Source: Chitinophagales bacterium (GTDB lineage Bacteria; Bacteroidota; Bacteroidia; Chitinophagales; BACL12). Taken from it: DNA of 64,000 nt. The stretch lies in the NCBI GenBank assembly GCA_020636645.1, contig JACJXO010000006.1, forward strand, positions 3,501 to 67,500, written 5' to 3'. Shown here in pieces: positions 1 through 8,384 of this stretch; the first letter of the stretch is position 1; each line of letters opens with the position of its first letter. The notes beneath the pieces were generated by a model that did not search any database, was not told where the DNA came from, and saw only the letters and a list, made by a program, of their open reading frames with translations. Both the position numbers and the translations under genes were made by a program.

Positions 1-167
1 TAGTCCACATTGAAATGCGCAAAGTCCATGTCGGCATCACTGAAATGATTGGTCTCCTTGACCGGCGACATATACACCTCCGGGTGCTGCTGCAGGTATT
101 CATGCAGCGAGGTGGTGCCTGCTTTCACAGCACCAACTACCAGGAAAGTGGGTTGCGTTCCTTTCAT
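1..167 (-). CDS. sulfotransferase, N-terminal fragment (cut by window edge)
   Basis: Only the first 55 or so codons are inside the window; the gene continues to the left. The visible start reads MKGTQPTFLVVGAVKAGTTS, which is the 5'-phosphosulfate-binding loop of PAPS-dependent sulfotransferases (loop at residues 12-20, with the usual Lys and Gly-Thr-Thr). It is followed by the HPEVYMSPVKE segment typical of the carbohydrate (heparan-sulfate-like) branch. The family moves sulfate from PAPS to hydroxyl or amino groups of glycans. The ATG (167-165) shares one base with the TGA of the upstream sulfotransferase (TGATG), so translation is probably coupled. Its acceptor cannot be told from the fragment. 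Confidence 0.9.
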   Translation of the reverse strand, partial: MKGTQPTFLVVGAVKAGTTSLHEYLQQHPEVYMSPVKETNHFSDADMDFAHFNVD

Positions 168-898
168 CAGCGCAGGTAGATCCAAAAAATTCTTCGCATC
201 ACATTGAGGCAGCGATACAGGGCAAATGAGTACCAGGGCGTTTTGAATTTGCTCCAGCTTTCCGGAAAATCATAGCCCCATCTTTTCAGATAAGGTCCGA
301 AGATGTATTTGGCCCGTTTCTTTGCCTTATCGGTCTCGTAATATTCCCAGAAGGACTTTGTTTTTTCAGCGGTCTTGTTGGCTACCGGAATATCACGCAC
401 TTTCTCCATACCCAGTTTGCTCAGGGCAGCATCAAAATCGCCCTGCAGGTTCTCAAAGCGGATGATGGCGTCGAACTTATCGTGGTCCAGGATACTCCAG
501 CTGGCATAGGGCACAGAGTAAGCCCGGAGAAAGAACTGCTCAAAGGTTTCGTCTTTGCCGATGATGTTCTTGTACTGACGCACATTCCACCAGCGCATGA
601 TGTATCTCCGAAGAAGACCGTGCTTCATGAGGCGGGGATTGGAATACCTGTTCTCGTGGTCGGTCTTGAACTTGAAATAATTACTTACACAGATATCCAT
701 CGGGTTGCGCAGTCCGCTGATGACCCGGTATTGCTTTTCTTCCGGAGTAGCCTTCTTCAGAAAATCTGTGCGGTAGAGTGCGTGCTTGAAAAGGATCTCT
801 TCTCCGTCATAGTTGGCTACCAGTTCTCTGGCAATGGCGCTGGATGCGGTTTGCGGCAGTTCTACGAATACGTACTTATGCTTGTGGCTGATGATCAT
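167..898 (-). CDS. sulfotransferase-like protein with altered PAPS loop
   Basis: This 243-residue protein has the layout of the Sulfotransfer_2-type family. A beta strand and loop HKYVFVELPQTASSA sit at residues 5-21, and a 3'-phosphate-binding segment, VISGLRNPMDICVSNYF, at about 59-75. In this family the loop normally reads PKTAGTS; here the lysine is Gln and the Gly-Thr is Ser-Ser, so PAPS binding may be weakened or changed. No signal peptide or membrane segment is seen, which fits a cytosolic enzyme acting on lipid-linked or nucleotide-linked sugar. It lies nine bases after the GT2 gene and overlaps the next sulfotransferase by one base. Family assignment is fairly safe; activity is uncertain. 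Confidence 0.75.
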   Translation of the reverse strand: MIISHKHKYVFVELPQTASSAIARELVANYDGEEILFKHALYRTDFLKKATPEEKQYRVISGLRNPMDICVSNYFKFKTDHENRYSNPRLMKHGLLRRYIMRWWNVRQYKNIIGKDETFEQFFLRAYSVPYASWSILDHDKFDAIIRFENLQGDFDAALSKLGMEKVRDIPVANKTAEKTKSFWEYYETDKAKKRAKYIFGPYLKRWGYDFPESWSKFKTPWYSFALYRCLNVMRRIFWIYLR

Positions 899-907
899 GT
901 CTGGTGC

Positions 908-1909
908 TTAGGTATTCAGGATCGCTTGATAGATGACTCCGGCTTCACGAAGGTTGCCTCGTAGAATATACCGAAGCGACCTGCGGAGCAGGTGGATATA
1001 TAAATAAGGTAAATATTTTCGATAATACTTCTTGTACAAGAGGATCTTGCCGCGATACTTGTAACGCAGTGCCTGGATGGCCCATTTGCTTTTTTTCGGA
1101 CTGTTTCCGGTGCTGGCGCCCTGCTTGTGATACACCACACTGTCTGCCGCTACACCCACGGTCCATCCTTTCCGTGAAGCCCTGGCACTCCAGTCATTCT
1201 CTTCGTTGTAGAGAAAATAATCTTCACTCATCAGGCCTACTTCTTCCAGGAATTTCCTGTTCACGAACATGGCTGCACCAATGGCATAGGTGATCTGTTC
1301 AGCTTCCTGATCGAACTGACCGTGGTCCTCTTGCTGCGCACCTATGATGCGACTGGTACCTTTTTTCGGATTGAACACAGCACCCAGACCCTGCAACACT
1401 TCCGGCTTATGATACAACCGTAACTTGCTGCCTGTGATGCCGGTATGATCTCCATGTGATTGCTGATGTCTGATCAGTGCCTGAACGGCATCCGGTTCTA
1501 TGACCGTATCATTGTTGAGCAGCCAGGCGTAGTCGAAACCATGCTGCAGCATATAGCGCAGGCCCACATTATTTCCACCGGCAAAGCCCAGATTCTTGTC
1601 AGACCTGATCAGCACGAGTGGTGCTTCTGTTTGAATGCCCTGTGTATCGCCCGCATTGCCTGTGGCGAACTGCAGCGGTTTGGAAGCTGGTGGAGTGCTC
1701 AGATGTCTGAGTTTGTTATCGGCAGGAATTTCTACTGTTACTTCTCCCCTGGCCCAGGCATTCAGTTTCTCCCAGCTGTCATCGGGCGAATCATTCTCCA
1801 CGACAACGATCTGCATACCAGGAGCATCAGCCCGCAGTAAACTCTCTATGCACTCGGCAGTATCCTGCCAGGTCTTCCAGTTGACCAGTATGACGCAGAC
1901 CCGGTTCAT
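908..1909 (-). CDS. family 2 glycosyltransferase (rhamnosyltransferase-like)
   Basis: Inverting GT-A glycosyltransferase of 333 residues. The N-terminus MNRVCVILVNWKTW is the nucleotide-binding strand, followed by VVVENDSPDD. The metal-binding NNDT is near residue 138, and the acceptor-side acidic pair lies in YNEENDWSARA near residue 240. The K/R-rich C-terminus suggests membrane association. An in-frame start 14 codons upstream exists, but the start at 1909 gives a clean family N-terminus and an ATGA overlap with the stop of the preceding sulfotransferase gene. It is the only glycosyltransferase of the exopolysaccharide locus inside the window, so most sugar-adding enzymes must lie further left or elsewhere. 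Donor and acceptor cannot be predicted. Confidence 0.88.
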   Translation of the reverse strand: MNRVCVILVNWKTWQDTAECIESLLRADAPGMQIVVVENDSPDDSWEKLNAWARGEVTVEIPADNKLRHLSTPPASKPLQFATGNAGDTQGIQTEAPLVLIRSDKNLGFAGGNNVGLRYMLQHGFDYAWLLNNDTVIEPDAVQALIRHQQSHGDHTGITGSKLRLYHKPEVLQGLGAVFNPKKGTSRIIGAQQEDHGQFDQEAEQITYAIGAAMFVNRKFLEEVGLMSEDYFLYNEENDWSARASRKGWTVGVAADSVVYHKQGASTGNSPKKSKWAIQALRYKYRGKILLYKKYYRKYLPYLYIHLLRRSLRYILRGNLREAGVIYQAILNT

Positions 1910-2892
1910 GAAGTGCCCTCCTGTTTGGGTATCCAGTGGTTCAGGTCGCAACCGATCAGTTTTGATAGTTGATCCACGTCTTCGCGATAGATATCTGCCA
2001 GGTAGTTGCGTTCTTCATCGGTCATACTGCCTTTGTCCTCCTTGTTGCGGAACATCGTCTTTACAACAGCCTGTTTCATGCGTTGCCCGCTGAGTCTTTT
2101 GATCATGGGGCGAATGCCGGTCTTGTTCAGGAACCATGTCAGTCCCTTGAACTTGGGCGTATAAACTTCATTGAAGCGTCCTGTCGTATCCGGCTGAAAA
2201 TCCGGGTTCACACCAATGAATTCGTACAGATCACGGACTACTTTCTCAGGATGCTTACGAAGCTCCTGAGAAAAGATGATTTTGATATGGTCAGGAGAGA
2301 ATTGCTCATAATAGCGCTTCACCTGTTCATAGTACAGGCCTATTTCCACATACAGGTGGGCGTTGCCCCACACCTTGGGTTCATGGGTCTGGTCTTCGCG
2401 AAGCGCCTGCATGAAGGTCTTTGCCTTGCTGTTGCCGGTCCACAGGTTCATGCGATAGTGAGAATAAGCCCGGTTGATGGGATTGCGCAGGCAGATGATG
2501 ATGCGGATATCACCAAGTGCTTCGCGGATCTCTCTGGCTGCTGCCGAAGAATACAGGTAAGAGGTACTCAGTTCGCCGATGGCTTTGGCACCATTGGCGA
2601 ACTTGAACAGCTTACAGTAATGATCCCAACTACGCACGAAACCTGCGTGTTTATGATCGGTCATGGGGCCGCTGACATAGGCGGCAATGTCTCTCAGCTT
2701 ATTGTGTGCAAATCCCTTACTGAACTGTTCCGGGTCTATGTCTTTGGAAAAGTAGTGAGGTTCCTTGAGCGGACTCAGATACACCTCCGGATGTTGCTGC
2801 AGGTAATGGAACAAGGAAGTGGTGCCACCCTTATTGGCTCCGACTACGATGAAAGTAGGTAATGGGTATGGGCTTTCAGCGGGCATGGTCAC
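1906..2892 (-). CDS. PAPS-dependent sulfotransferase
   Basis: Complete carbohydrate-type sulfotransferase. The 5'-phosphosulfate loop VVGANKGGTTSL sits at about residues 16-27, LSPLKEPHYFS follows, and the 3'-phosphate motif RIIICLRNPINRAYSHYRM lies near residues 129-147. The C-terminal YREDVDQLSKLIGCDLNHW is the closing helix typical of the heparan-sulfate sulfotransferase-like group. The longest reading starts with GTG at 2892, giving a 4-bp GTGA overlap with the upstream gene; an ATG two codons later (2886) would start just after that stop. Either start leaves the domain intact (326-328 residues). No membrane segment is visible, so it should act in the cytosol. Confidence 0.92.
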   Translation of the reverse strand: MTMPAESPYPLPTFIVVGANKGGTTSLFHYLQQHPEVYLSPLKEPHYFSKDIDPEQFSKGFAHNKLRDIAAYVSGPMTDHKHAGFVRSWDHYCKLFKFANGAKAIGELSTSYLYSSAAAREIREALGDIRIIICLRNPINRAYSHYRMNLWTGNSKAKTFMQALREDQTHEPKVWGNAHLYVEIGLYYEQVKRYYEQFSPDHIKIIFSQELRKHPEKVVRDLYEFIGVNPDFQPDTTGRFNEVYTPKFKGLTWFLNKTGIRPMIKRLSGQRMKQAVVKTMFRNKEDKGSMTDEERNYLADIYREDVDQLSKLIGCDLNHWIPKQEGTS

Positions 2893-3875
2893 ACCATCTG
2901 CAGCAGCTTGTTGGCTACATCGTTATCGATACAGTAAACGTTATTGATCTGTTCAATATTCGGAATCATGATGGTCTCTTCGATCTTGTAATCTGCTGCT
3001 TTTACCACCTGCACCATATTGGGTACCGAATCACCACCGGGAAAGAGCCCCAGGTAGCGTTTGCGGGTAGCAGAAACTCCTGCATAGTACAAACCCGTTT
3101 CGGGTTGGTATTCACCACCGCGACCAAAACCTTTGGTATTGATGCTCTTCTTGAGCTTCCACTGCTGATCGAAGACCTTCAGTTCAAAATGTCCGCTGTC
3201 AAAGACCCAGTACTCTCCGTTGATCCGGCGAACACTGTGTGGTGCCTTGAAATTGAGCGGATAGCGCTTCTTCGTATCGATGTTCACCACACCGCCATTG
3301 CCCTGGCTCTTGATGAATTTCTGGGCGATGCGCTTGATAAGTTGTCGGCCGGAGGTATGGTGCACCAGTATATACAGATGTCCGTCATAGCCCTGGAAAA
3401 TGAGGTTGCAATGGAATTTATCTACCACTTCCACGCCTTCCCCGCCTTCTCCTTCTTCTGGTGTGGACGATGCAAAATCACTCAGGTCAATGCGCCTGCT
3501 CACCCTGTTCTCTCTGATGTGGTAAGCCACGATCTCGTCGTGTTTGGTATTGGAGATCCAGAGTTCATCACCCACCATACTGATCTCATGAACATCGGTC
3601 AGATTGGGTATCTGCAGATCGGTCTGTTCATTGGCATGCAGGTTGAACAGGAATACCTGGCTGCTGGTGGCAAAGTACAGTTTCATTTTATCGTCCGGAT
3701 GAACGGCCATAGAACTCATACCAAGCTCTCCCCAGCTATGAAAAAAAGACACCTCTGATATCTCTCTGTTAGGATGTATAAGCTGCACAGAACGAATATC
3801 CTCCCGACTGATCTCCCGGTCAGCAGGATTGGCATTCAGTGAGCCTATCACCATGATCATCTTATTCTTAGGCAT
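2889..3875 (-). CDS. cytosolic beta-propeller-like protein of the sulfotransferase locus
   Basis: A 328-residue protein made of repeated short strand blocks (for example MKLYFATSSQVFLFNL, HEISMVGDELWISNT, GEYWVFDSGHFELKVFD), the pattern of a beta-propeller. No signal peptide or membrane helix is present. It somewhat resembles uncharacterised propellers (DUF4915/TIGR03032-like) that occur beside sulfotransferases in other bacteria, but I cannot confirm the family. The start MPKNKMIMVIG at 3875 lies four bases after the stop of the polymerase gene; a longer reading to 3926 would run inside that gene. An acidic glycine-glutamate stretch (EEGEGGEGVE) interrupts one blade. Its role may be glycan or partner recognition; the function is unknown. 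Confidence 0.7.
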   Translation of the reverse strand: MPKNKMIMVIGSLNANPADREISREDIRSVQLIHPNREISEVSFFHSWGELGMSSMAVHPDDKMKLYFATSSQVFLFNLHANEQTDLQIPNLTDVHEISMVGDELWISNTKHDEIVAYHIRENRVSRRIDLSDFASSTPEEGEGGEGVEVVDKFHCNLIFQGYDGHLYILVHHTSGRQLIKRIAQKFIKSQGNGGVVNIDTKKRYPLNFKAPHSVRRINGEYWVFDSGHFELKVFDQQWKLKKSINTKGFGRGGEYQPETGLYYAGVSATRKRYLGLFPGGDSVPNMVQVVKAADYKIEETIMIPNIEQINNVYCIDNDVANKLLQMV

Positions 3876-3879
3876 AGTT

Positions 3880-5214
3880 TCAGTTAGCTTTATTGACTGC
3901 AGTTTCCGGCTGCAAAGGTACACCACGTTTATCCATATCTACTTCCAGCAATTTGAAGGCGTAGATAATGAGAATGAAAATGGCTGTAGAACCCGGCTGC
4001 GAGAACAGATTGCCCTTTGCTATGGAGGTCAGAAAACAATAAAATAAAAAGTATTTGGCGGTCATGAAATACACGTCCTTTTTATACCTCTTCACAAACC
4101 GCATACTTCTGAAGGCTATCCAGAACTGGATATACATGATGACCGTGCCTATGATACCATAGGTCATGACAGAACCAATGATACCAATATCACCCGGAGC
4201 GATCTGGGTGATGGGTTCAGACGGATCTATGTAGTCAGAACCGTATTTTCCTACCCCGATGATCCAGCCGATGGGATAGTTGATCATATATGCGAAAACA
4301 ATGACGATCTCTTCAGCCCTGGCATCCACCGAGCCTTCACCTGTTTCCTGACCTAAGAAAACAAGCACTACGTTGACATACTGCTCTACATAACGGCCAA
4401 CAAACTCCGGAAAGAGAAAAGACAGCAGGGTCATGAGGAGCAGAAATCCCGAACCGAAGGTGACCACATACACAATGGTTTTCTTCCAGTTGACCTCGAT
4501 CAGGTAATAGAGAAAAATACAACCGATGATAGATACCATCACGATACGTCCCTGGTGCAGAAAGAACAGGTAAGCCAGCATCATGATGGAGTACAGAATA
4601 TAGATCCGCTTGCGATCCACAATGAACTTGATGGTGGAGAACAGCGCCACATAGGCGATAAAGTCAACCCCGAAACGGAAGCGATAGCCACCCTTCACAT
4701 CACTGTATCCCACAAAGGAATAATCGAGGTAATCTCTGGGGTCCAGAAATATATAACAGTAGAGATATAATATCAACGTAAGCCATCCCATCCACTCCAG
4801 CGCCCGGAAAAAATCCTTGATGGTGAACATATTGGCCTTGAACAGGTATATGATCAAAAAGATACCGCCCAGACCGAACCAATGTCGCTGTGCAATTAAT
4901 CCTCCAGGTATGGATTGTCCTTCCGCAAGATTTGCTGCCACGGCAGACAAAACCGGAAGGGAGAACATCATCACATAGAGGTAATTCATCTCATCCACAC
5001 CCTTTCGCTGAAACAGCACATATGCGAGGTAGATGAAGGAGAATGCGGTAATGAACATGTACCAGAACCCTTCAAAATACATGTAGTAGTTTACCAGCGT
5101 GGTCTTGATAGGCATCCGCGTGGTGAACACGATGATCATGATGGCCAGCCACAGCTTTCCCCATACCGAATACGGTTCCTTGAACATTCCTTTTTCGGGG
5201 GTCAGCAAACTCAT
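3880..5214 (-). CDS. O-antigen polymerase/ligase-like membrane protein (Wzy candidate)
   Basis: A 444-residue polytopic inner-membrane protein with about ten to eleven hydrophobic segments and one long periplasmic stretch near residues 255-330, the topology of Wzy polymerases and O-antigen ligases. The tail is short and charged. Wzy proteins share little sequence, so the call rests on topology and on the neighbours: a Wzx flippase, a Wzz co-polymerase and an SLBB export protein in the same operon. It would join flipped lipid-linked repeat units on the periplasmic side. It overlaps the sulfotransferase upstream by 4 bp (ATGA at 5214-5211). A WaaL-like ligase role is the main alternative. Confidence 0.75.
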   Translation of the reverse strand: MSLLTPEKGMFKEPYSVWGKLWLAIMIIVFTTRMPIKTTLVNYYMYFEGFWYMFITAFSFIYLAYVLFQRKGVDEMNYLYVMMFSLPVLSAVAANLAEGQSIPGGLIAQRHWFGLGGIFLIIYLFKANMFTIKDFFRALEWMGWLTLILYLYCYIFLDPRDYLDYSFVGYSDVKGGYRFRFGVDFIAYVALFSTIKFIVDRKRIYILYSIMMLAYLFFLHQGRIVMVSIIGCIFLYYLIEVNWKKTIVYVVTFGSGFLLLMTLLSFLFPEFVGRYVEQYVNVVLVFLGQETGEGSVDARAEEIVIVFAYMINYPIGWIIGVGKYGSDYIDPSEPITQIAPGDIGIIGSVMTYGIIGTVIMYIQFWIAFRSMRFVKRYKKDVYFMTAKYFLFYCFLTSIAKGNLFSQPGSTAIFILIIYAFKLLEVDMDKRGVPLQPETAVNKAN

Positions 5215-6095
5215 ATGCTCCAGTGTTCAAATGGTAATCCGGTCAATTCTCTGATACCTGCGATCTCTTCTGCAAAATATTTGCGGTTGATCTCACGGGC
5301 TTCTTCCTCCTCCAGCCTCGAAGCAGATGCTGCCTGTTGGTTCCGTTCTATCATGAACCTGCGTGCTTTCTTTCTGAATCTGGCGGAAGGGATCAGTTTC
5401 TTCAATACAGTTTTCACAAAATTAGGCCTTCTGACCATATCTCTCACGCTGTCATTTACAGCTTCAGACGCCTCATTGCTTCTGATGGTGTGGTCCAGAT
5501 CCAGCACAGATACCCCTAAAAACTCCTGGATGTGCCTGAGTGTTTCAGGAAGTTGCTGAACGATATCTTTTTCAAAGTCAAGAAAGAGGAACTGTGTTCT
5601 TGGGAACAGTTCCAGCCAGCGCTTTAGTTGTGTGGCATACAAGCCGCGTTCTACATAGGCTACCGTTTTGTAATTGGGCCAGTTCCTGCGGGAATCTTCT
5701 GCCGAAAGTGCTTCGTTGAACCCAAGCTTCTCAATTCCTTTTTTGCGACTCATAAGGTATTGAGAATAGGCCCTGCGTGCAGGATCTCTGAATACAACGA
5801 TCAGTTTGATACCATCACCAAGTGTTTCGCAAACCCTGCCTGCCGCTTCCGGATGCATGATATAGTCGGGATCAAGTTCTCCCACTGCCTTATGCTCTGA
5901 ACATCCCCTATAAAAGGTGTGGTTATAGTGGTCTATCCCCTTTGAATAATCTTCAGCAAAATAGAAGAACTTGGTCTCTTTGACCTCCGGAATACAGATA
6001 TCGGGATGGGTGGCCAGAATATCAGCCAGTGTGGTGGTGCCGGCCTTCTGCACCCCGATACACAGGAAGGTTTGTATGGATCTCAGCGTAGCCAT
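5211..6095 (-). CDS. PAPS-dependent sulfotransferase
   Basis: Complete sulfotransferase of 294 residues. The PAPS loop FLCIGVQKAGTTTLADIL spans residues 10-27, IPEVKETKFFYF follows, and the 3'-phosphate motif KLIVVFRDPARRAYSQYLM lies near 97-115. The closing element GLPFEHWSI ends the protein. The loop lysine is kept, so it looks active. Its start overlaps the end of the next sulfotransferase gene upstream by 13 bases, and its stop overlaps the Wzy start by four, which places it firmly in the operon. It is clearly diverged from its neighbours, so a separate acceptor position on the same polymer is a reasonable inference. Confidence 0.92.
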   Translation of the reverse strand: MATLRSIQTFLCIGVQKAGTTTLADILATHPDICIPEVKETKFFYFAEDYSKGIDHYNHTFYRGCSEHKAVGELDPDYIMHPEAAGRVCETLGDGIKLIVVFRDPARRAYSQYLMSRKKGIEKLGFNEALSAEDSRRNWPNYKTVAYVERGLYATQLKRWLELFPRTQFLFLDFEKDIVQQLPETLRHIQEFLGVSVLDLDHTIRSNEASEAVNDSVRDMVRRPNFVKTVLKKLIPSARFRKKARRFMIERNQQAASASRLEEEEAREINRKYFAEEIAGIRELTGLPFEHWSI

Positions 6096-7003
6096 GCCGA
6101 CAAATCTCTGCCAATCAATTTTTGTAATTGTTCAATATCCCTGCGATATAATTCCACCAGCTGTTTTCTGGTAGCCGGATCCATATCAACCTTTTTAAGG
6201 TTGTGTTTCAGCACCAAGCCTTTCACATAATTGCGCAGCTGCTTTCTGGCTTTTCTGGACATCAACCGGCGCAATCCGTTCAGTACAGGGTTTGTTCTGT
6301 TAGACATCAGGCGCTTGATCCACTTGTGTTTCATCTCGCCGCTCTGATTCTTCTTTTTCACCATTCCGAGGTCCACATCATCCGGTAGTTCCAGAAAATC
6401 CAGCACACCATTAACCACAGCCACTGGGTCCTTTTCAAATTCTTCGAACAGAATGATATGTACTTTGTCAAATGCCTGCAGATAGGCCTGCACCTGCTGG
6501 AAGTAAAAGCCCTTGTCCACATAGAAAAAATCAAAATGCCAGTTCTCCTGCATCCTCTGTGCTTCTGCAGCAATGGCATCTTCAAAGCTCAGTGGTTCAC
6601 GGAGGTCTCGTCTGTTGTGCATGTATTGCGAATACGCACGTTCTGCCGGATCACGAAGCACCATGATGATGCGGATGGCTTCATATCCAGGTACCTGCTG
6701 CCGGATATTGGCAATGCTTTTATCGAAGAAGTATAAGTAGGGTGTGGATGATTCACCCCATAATCTGTCTTCACAGTCTGCACCCAATTGCAGATAATCT
6801 TGTTTGGTAGTGGTGTAGCGGTGACGGGAATCTTTGAAGGAGGGATCTTCACCGGCAAAAGTGAAGTAACAGGGTTCCTTCTGCAAGGGCACAAATATGC
6901 CGGGATGCTTGCCCAGGTGTTCATGAAGAGCAGTCGTGCCGCTCCGGGCGGTTCCAACGATCAGGAAATCAGGCCAGGGGTGTAGTTGATTCACATCAGG
7001 CAT
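6083..7003 (-). CDS. PAPS-dependent sulfotransferase
   Basis: A 306-residue sulfotransferase. The PAPS loop FLIVGTARSGTTALHEHL is near residues 13-30, with Arg-Ser in place of Lys-Ala/Gly, a common active variant. The 3'-phosphate motif IIMVLRDPAERAYSQYM lies near 111-127, and the family's closing helix YRRDIEQLQKLIGRDLSAW is at the end. A longer reading begins at 7045, but the ATG at 7003 sits four bases after AGGAGG and overlaps the flippase stop by eight bases, so it is the better start. It is the first of two consecutive sulfotransferase genes right behind the flippase. Confidence 0.92.
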   Translation of the reverse strand: MPDVNQLHPWPDFLIVGTARSGTTALHEHLGKHPGIFVPLQKEPCYFTFAGEDPSFKDSRHRYTTTKQDYLQLGADCEDRLWGESSTPYLYFFDKSIANIRQQVPGYEAIRIIMVLRDPAERAYSQYMHNRRDLREPLSFEDAIAAEAQRMQENWHFDFFYVDKGFYFQQVQAYLQAFDKVHIILFEEFEKDPVAVVNGVLDFLELPDDVDLGMVKKKNQSGEMKHKWIKRLMSNRTNPVLNGLRRLMSRKARKQLRNYVKGLVLKHNLKKVDMDPATRKQLVELYRRDIEQLQKLIGRDLSAWLR

Positions 7004-8369
7004 GCTTCCTCCTGAGTTTCGAGATGAGCAGCCACAGGTCAGCAAAAGGATTGTATATGGTCACGATCTTCATGGTGAAATAAATGTGTAAGGCACACCC
7101 CAGATTCAGCACAGTACGTGCTACTGCTGTAGCTATGGCAGCACCCAACATTCCCATGGAAGGGATCAGCAGAAAACTAAGGCCGATACTCGTGATGGTT
7201 GTGATAATAGCATAACGCTGGGTGACCAGTTGCCGGCCGGTCATGTTCAGTAACTGTGTAACCGGACCTGTCATAAAATTAACAACCTGACCTGCATTGA
7301 TGACTGCAAAGGTGAGAATGGCATCTGAGGTATTGAACTCATCTCCGTAAATACCGAGAATGGTTTTGGGAAAAAGATAGAAGGCTGCCATAATGGGCAT
7401 CGCGGTCCAGAAGATCAATCGGGTTGACAGGCGAACTGTCTTACGGAGTGACTTTTCATCATTCTCTCCGAAGGCTTCAGCAAACCTCGGACCTGAAATG
7501 TTGTTGACCGCAATTAGTGGCATGGTAGCAAATGCCGACATCCGGGCGGCACCGTTGAAGATACCCACATGATCATCTGTCACATAGGCTGCCAGTATCA
7601 AAGTGCCCAACCAGGTATAGAGGGTGGTCAGGTATTTGGCAGACAACATGGGCAGTGACACTGCCAGCAGGTCTTTTCTTTTCAGCTGGGGCTCTTCGAT
7701 CTTCTGGTGGGGAACAAACTTGTACCAATAATAAATGCCCAGAATAAATGTGAATATCAGTCCGGCCACATACGAGATGTTGACCATGTACGGATTCGTG
7801 GTGAAGAACAAGGCAACAAGCAAAATGATGGTGCTGAAAGCCTGAGTACTGACATTATTGATCCAGGTATATTCTTTTATCTTTTTCAGACCTCTGATAC
7901 CTTCTTCAATAACTCCGCTCAACACAAAGAACAGGATACCTATGGCGAAGATCTGAATATAACCGGTATAGGGTTTATGATATACGTGTTCTGACAGAGC
8001 CGGCGACAGGAAGAAAACACCTATGGTCAGGATAACTGCTATAGGAAAGACCAGGCGGAGTCCCATCTGAAAGATCTCATTGACCAGGTCATATCGATTC
8101 TGTTTCCGGTATTGGGCAACGAACCTGCTGATGGCCATATCCACCCCAAATCTTCCCGCTATGCCTACCAGGCTCAGGATGGAAAAACAAACACGAAATA
8201 CACCGAATGCGGCCGCACCATAGTAGTTGGTGATGACCAGCTGCTGCACGAAACCGAAATTTCGACCCAGTACACTAATAAAAAAACCCGAGGCGCTCTT
8301 CTTGAAGATCTCTGAAAAGTCGCCATCCCGGAAAGCTTTCCGGATCTTATTTCGAACCTTGCGGATCAT
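6996..8369 (-). CDS. polysaccharide flippase, Wzx/MVF type
   Basis: A 457-residue inner-membrane protein with a short basic N-terminus (MIRKVRNKIRKAF) and about twelve to fourteen hydrophobic segments. The opening helix pattern ISVLGRNFGFVQQLVITNYYG matches the oligosaccharide flippase superfamily. It should turn lipid-linked, probably already sulfated, repeat units from the cytosol to the periplasm. It is followed by a sulfotransferase that overlaps its end by eight bases and preceded, 15 bases upstream, by the SGNH-like gene. The C-terminal cluster LRRKHA is basic and cytosolic. Confidence 0.9.
   Translation of the reverse strand: MIRKVRNKIRKAFRDGDFSEIFKKSASGFFISVLGRNFGFVQQLVITNYYGAAAFGVFRVCFSILSLVGIAGRFGVDMAISRFVAQYRKQNRYDLVNEIFQMGLRLVFPIAVILTIGVFFLSPALSEHVYHKPYTGYIQIFAIGILFFVLSGVIEEGIRGLKKIKEYTWINNVSTQAFSTIILLVALFFTTNPYMVNISYVAGLIFTFILGIYYWYKFVPHQKIEEPQLKRKDLLAVSLPMLSAKYLTTLYTWLGTLILAAYVTDDHVGIFNGAARMSAFATMPLIAVNNISGPRFAEAFGENDEKSLRKTVRLSTRLIFWTAMPIMAAFYLFPKTILGIYGDEFNTSDAILTFAVINAGQVVNFMTGPVTQLLNMTGRQLVTQRYAIITTITSIGLSFLLIPSMGMLGAAIATAVARTVLNLGCALHIYFTMKIVTIYNPFADLWLLISKLRRKHA
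7008..7013 (-). promoter_or_regulatory. canonical Shine-Dalgarno AGGAGG before sulfotransferase start
   Basis: On the minus strand the sequence reads AGGAGGAAGCATG, a full anti-16S match four bases before the ATG at 7003. Bacteroidota genes rarely carry or need such a site, and I noticed no comparable match before the other starts I inspected here. It decides the start of the 6083-7003 gene. It lies inside the last codons of the flippase (encoding Leu-Arg-Arg-Lys), so chance from coding constraints is possible. Confidence 0.6.
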
Positions 8370-8384
8370 ATCGCTGCTCCCGTA

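Noticed and set aside
482..3758. Long open frames on the plus strand opposite the sulfotransferase, GT2 and propeller genes (up to 298 codons)
   Set aside because: They are antisense to well-supported genes, match no family, and their pattern follows from the codon bias of the real genes.
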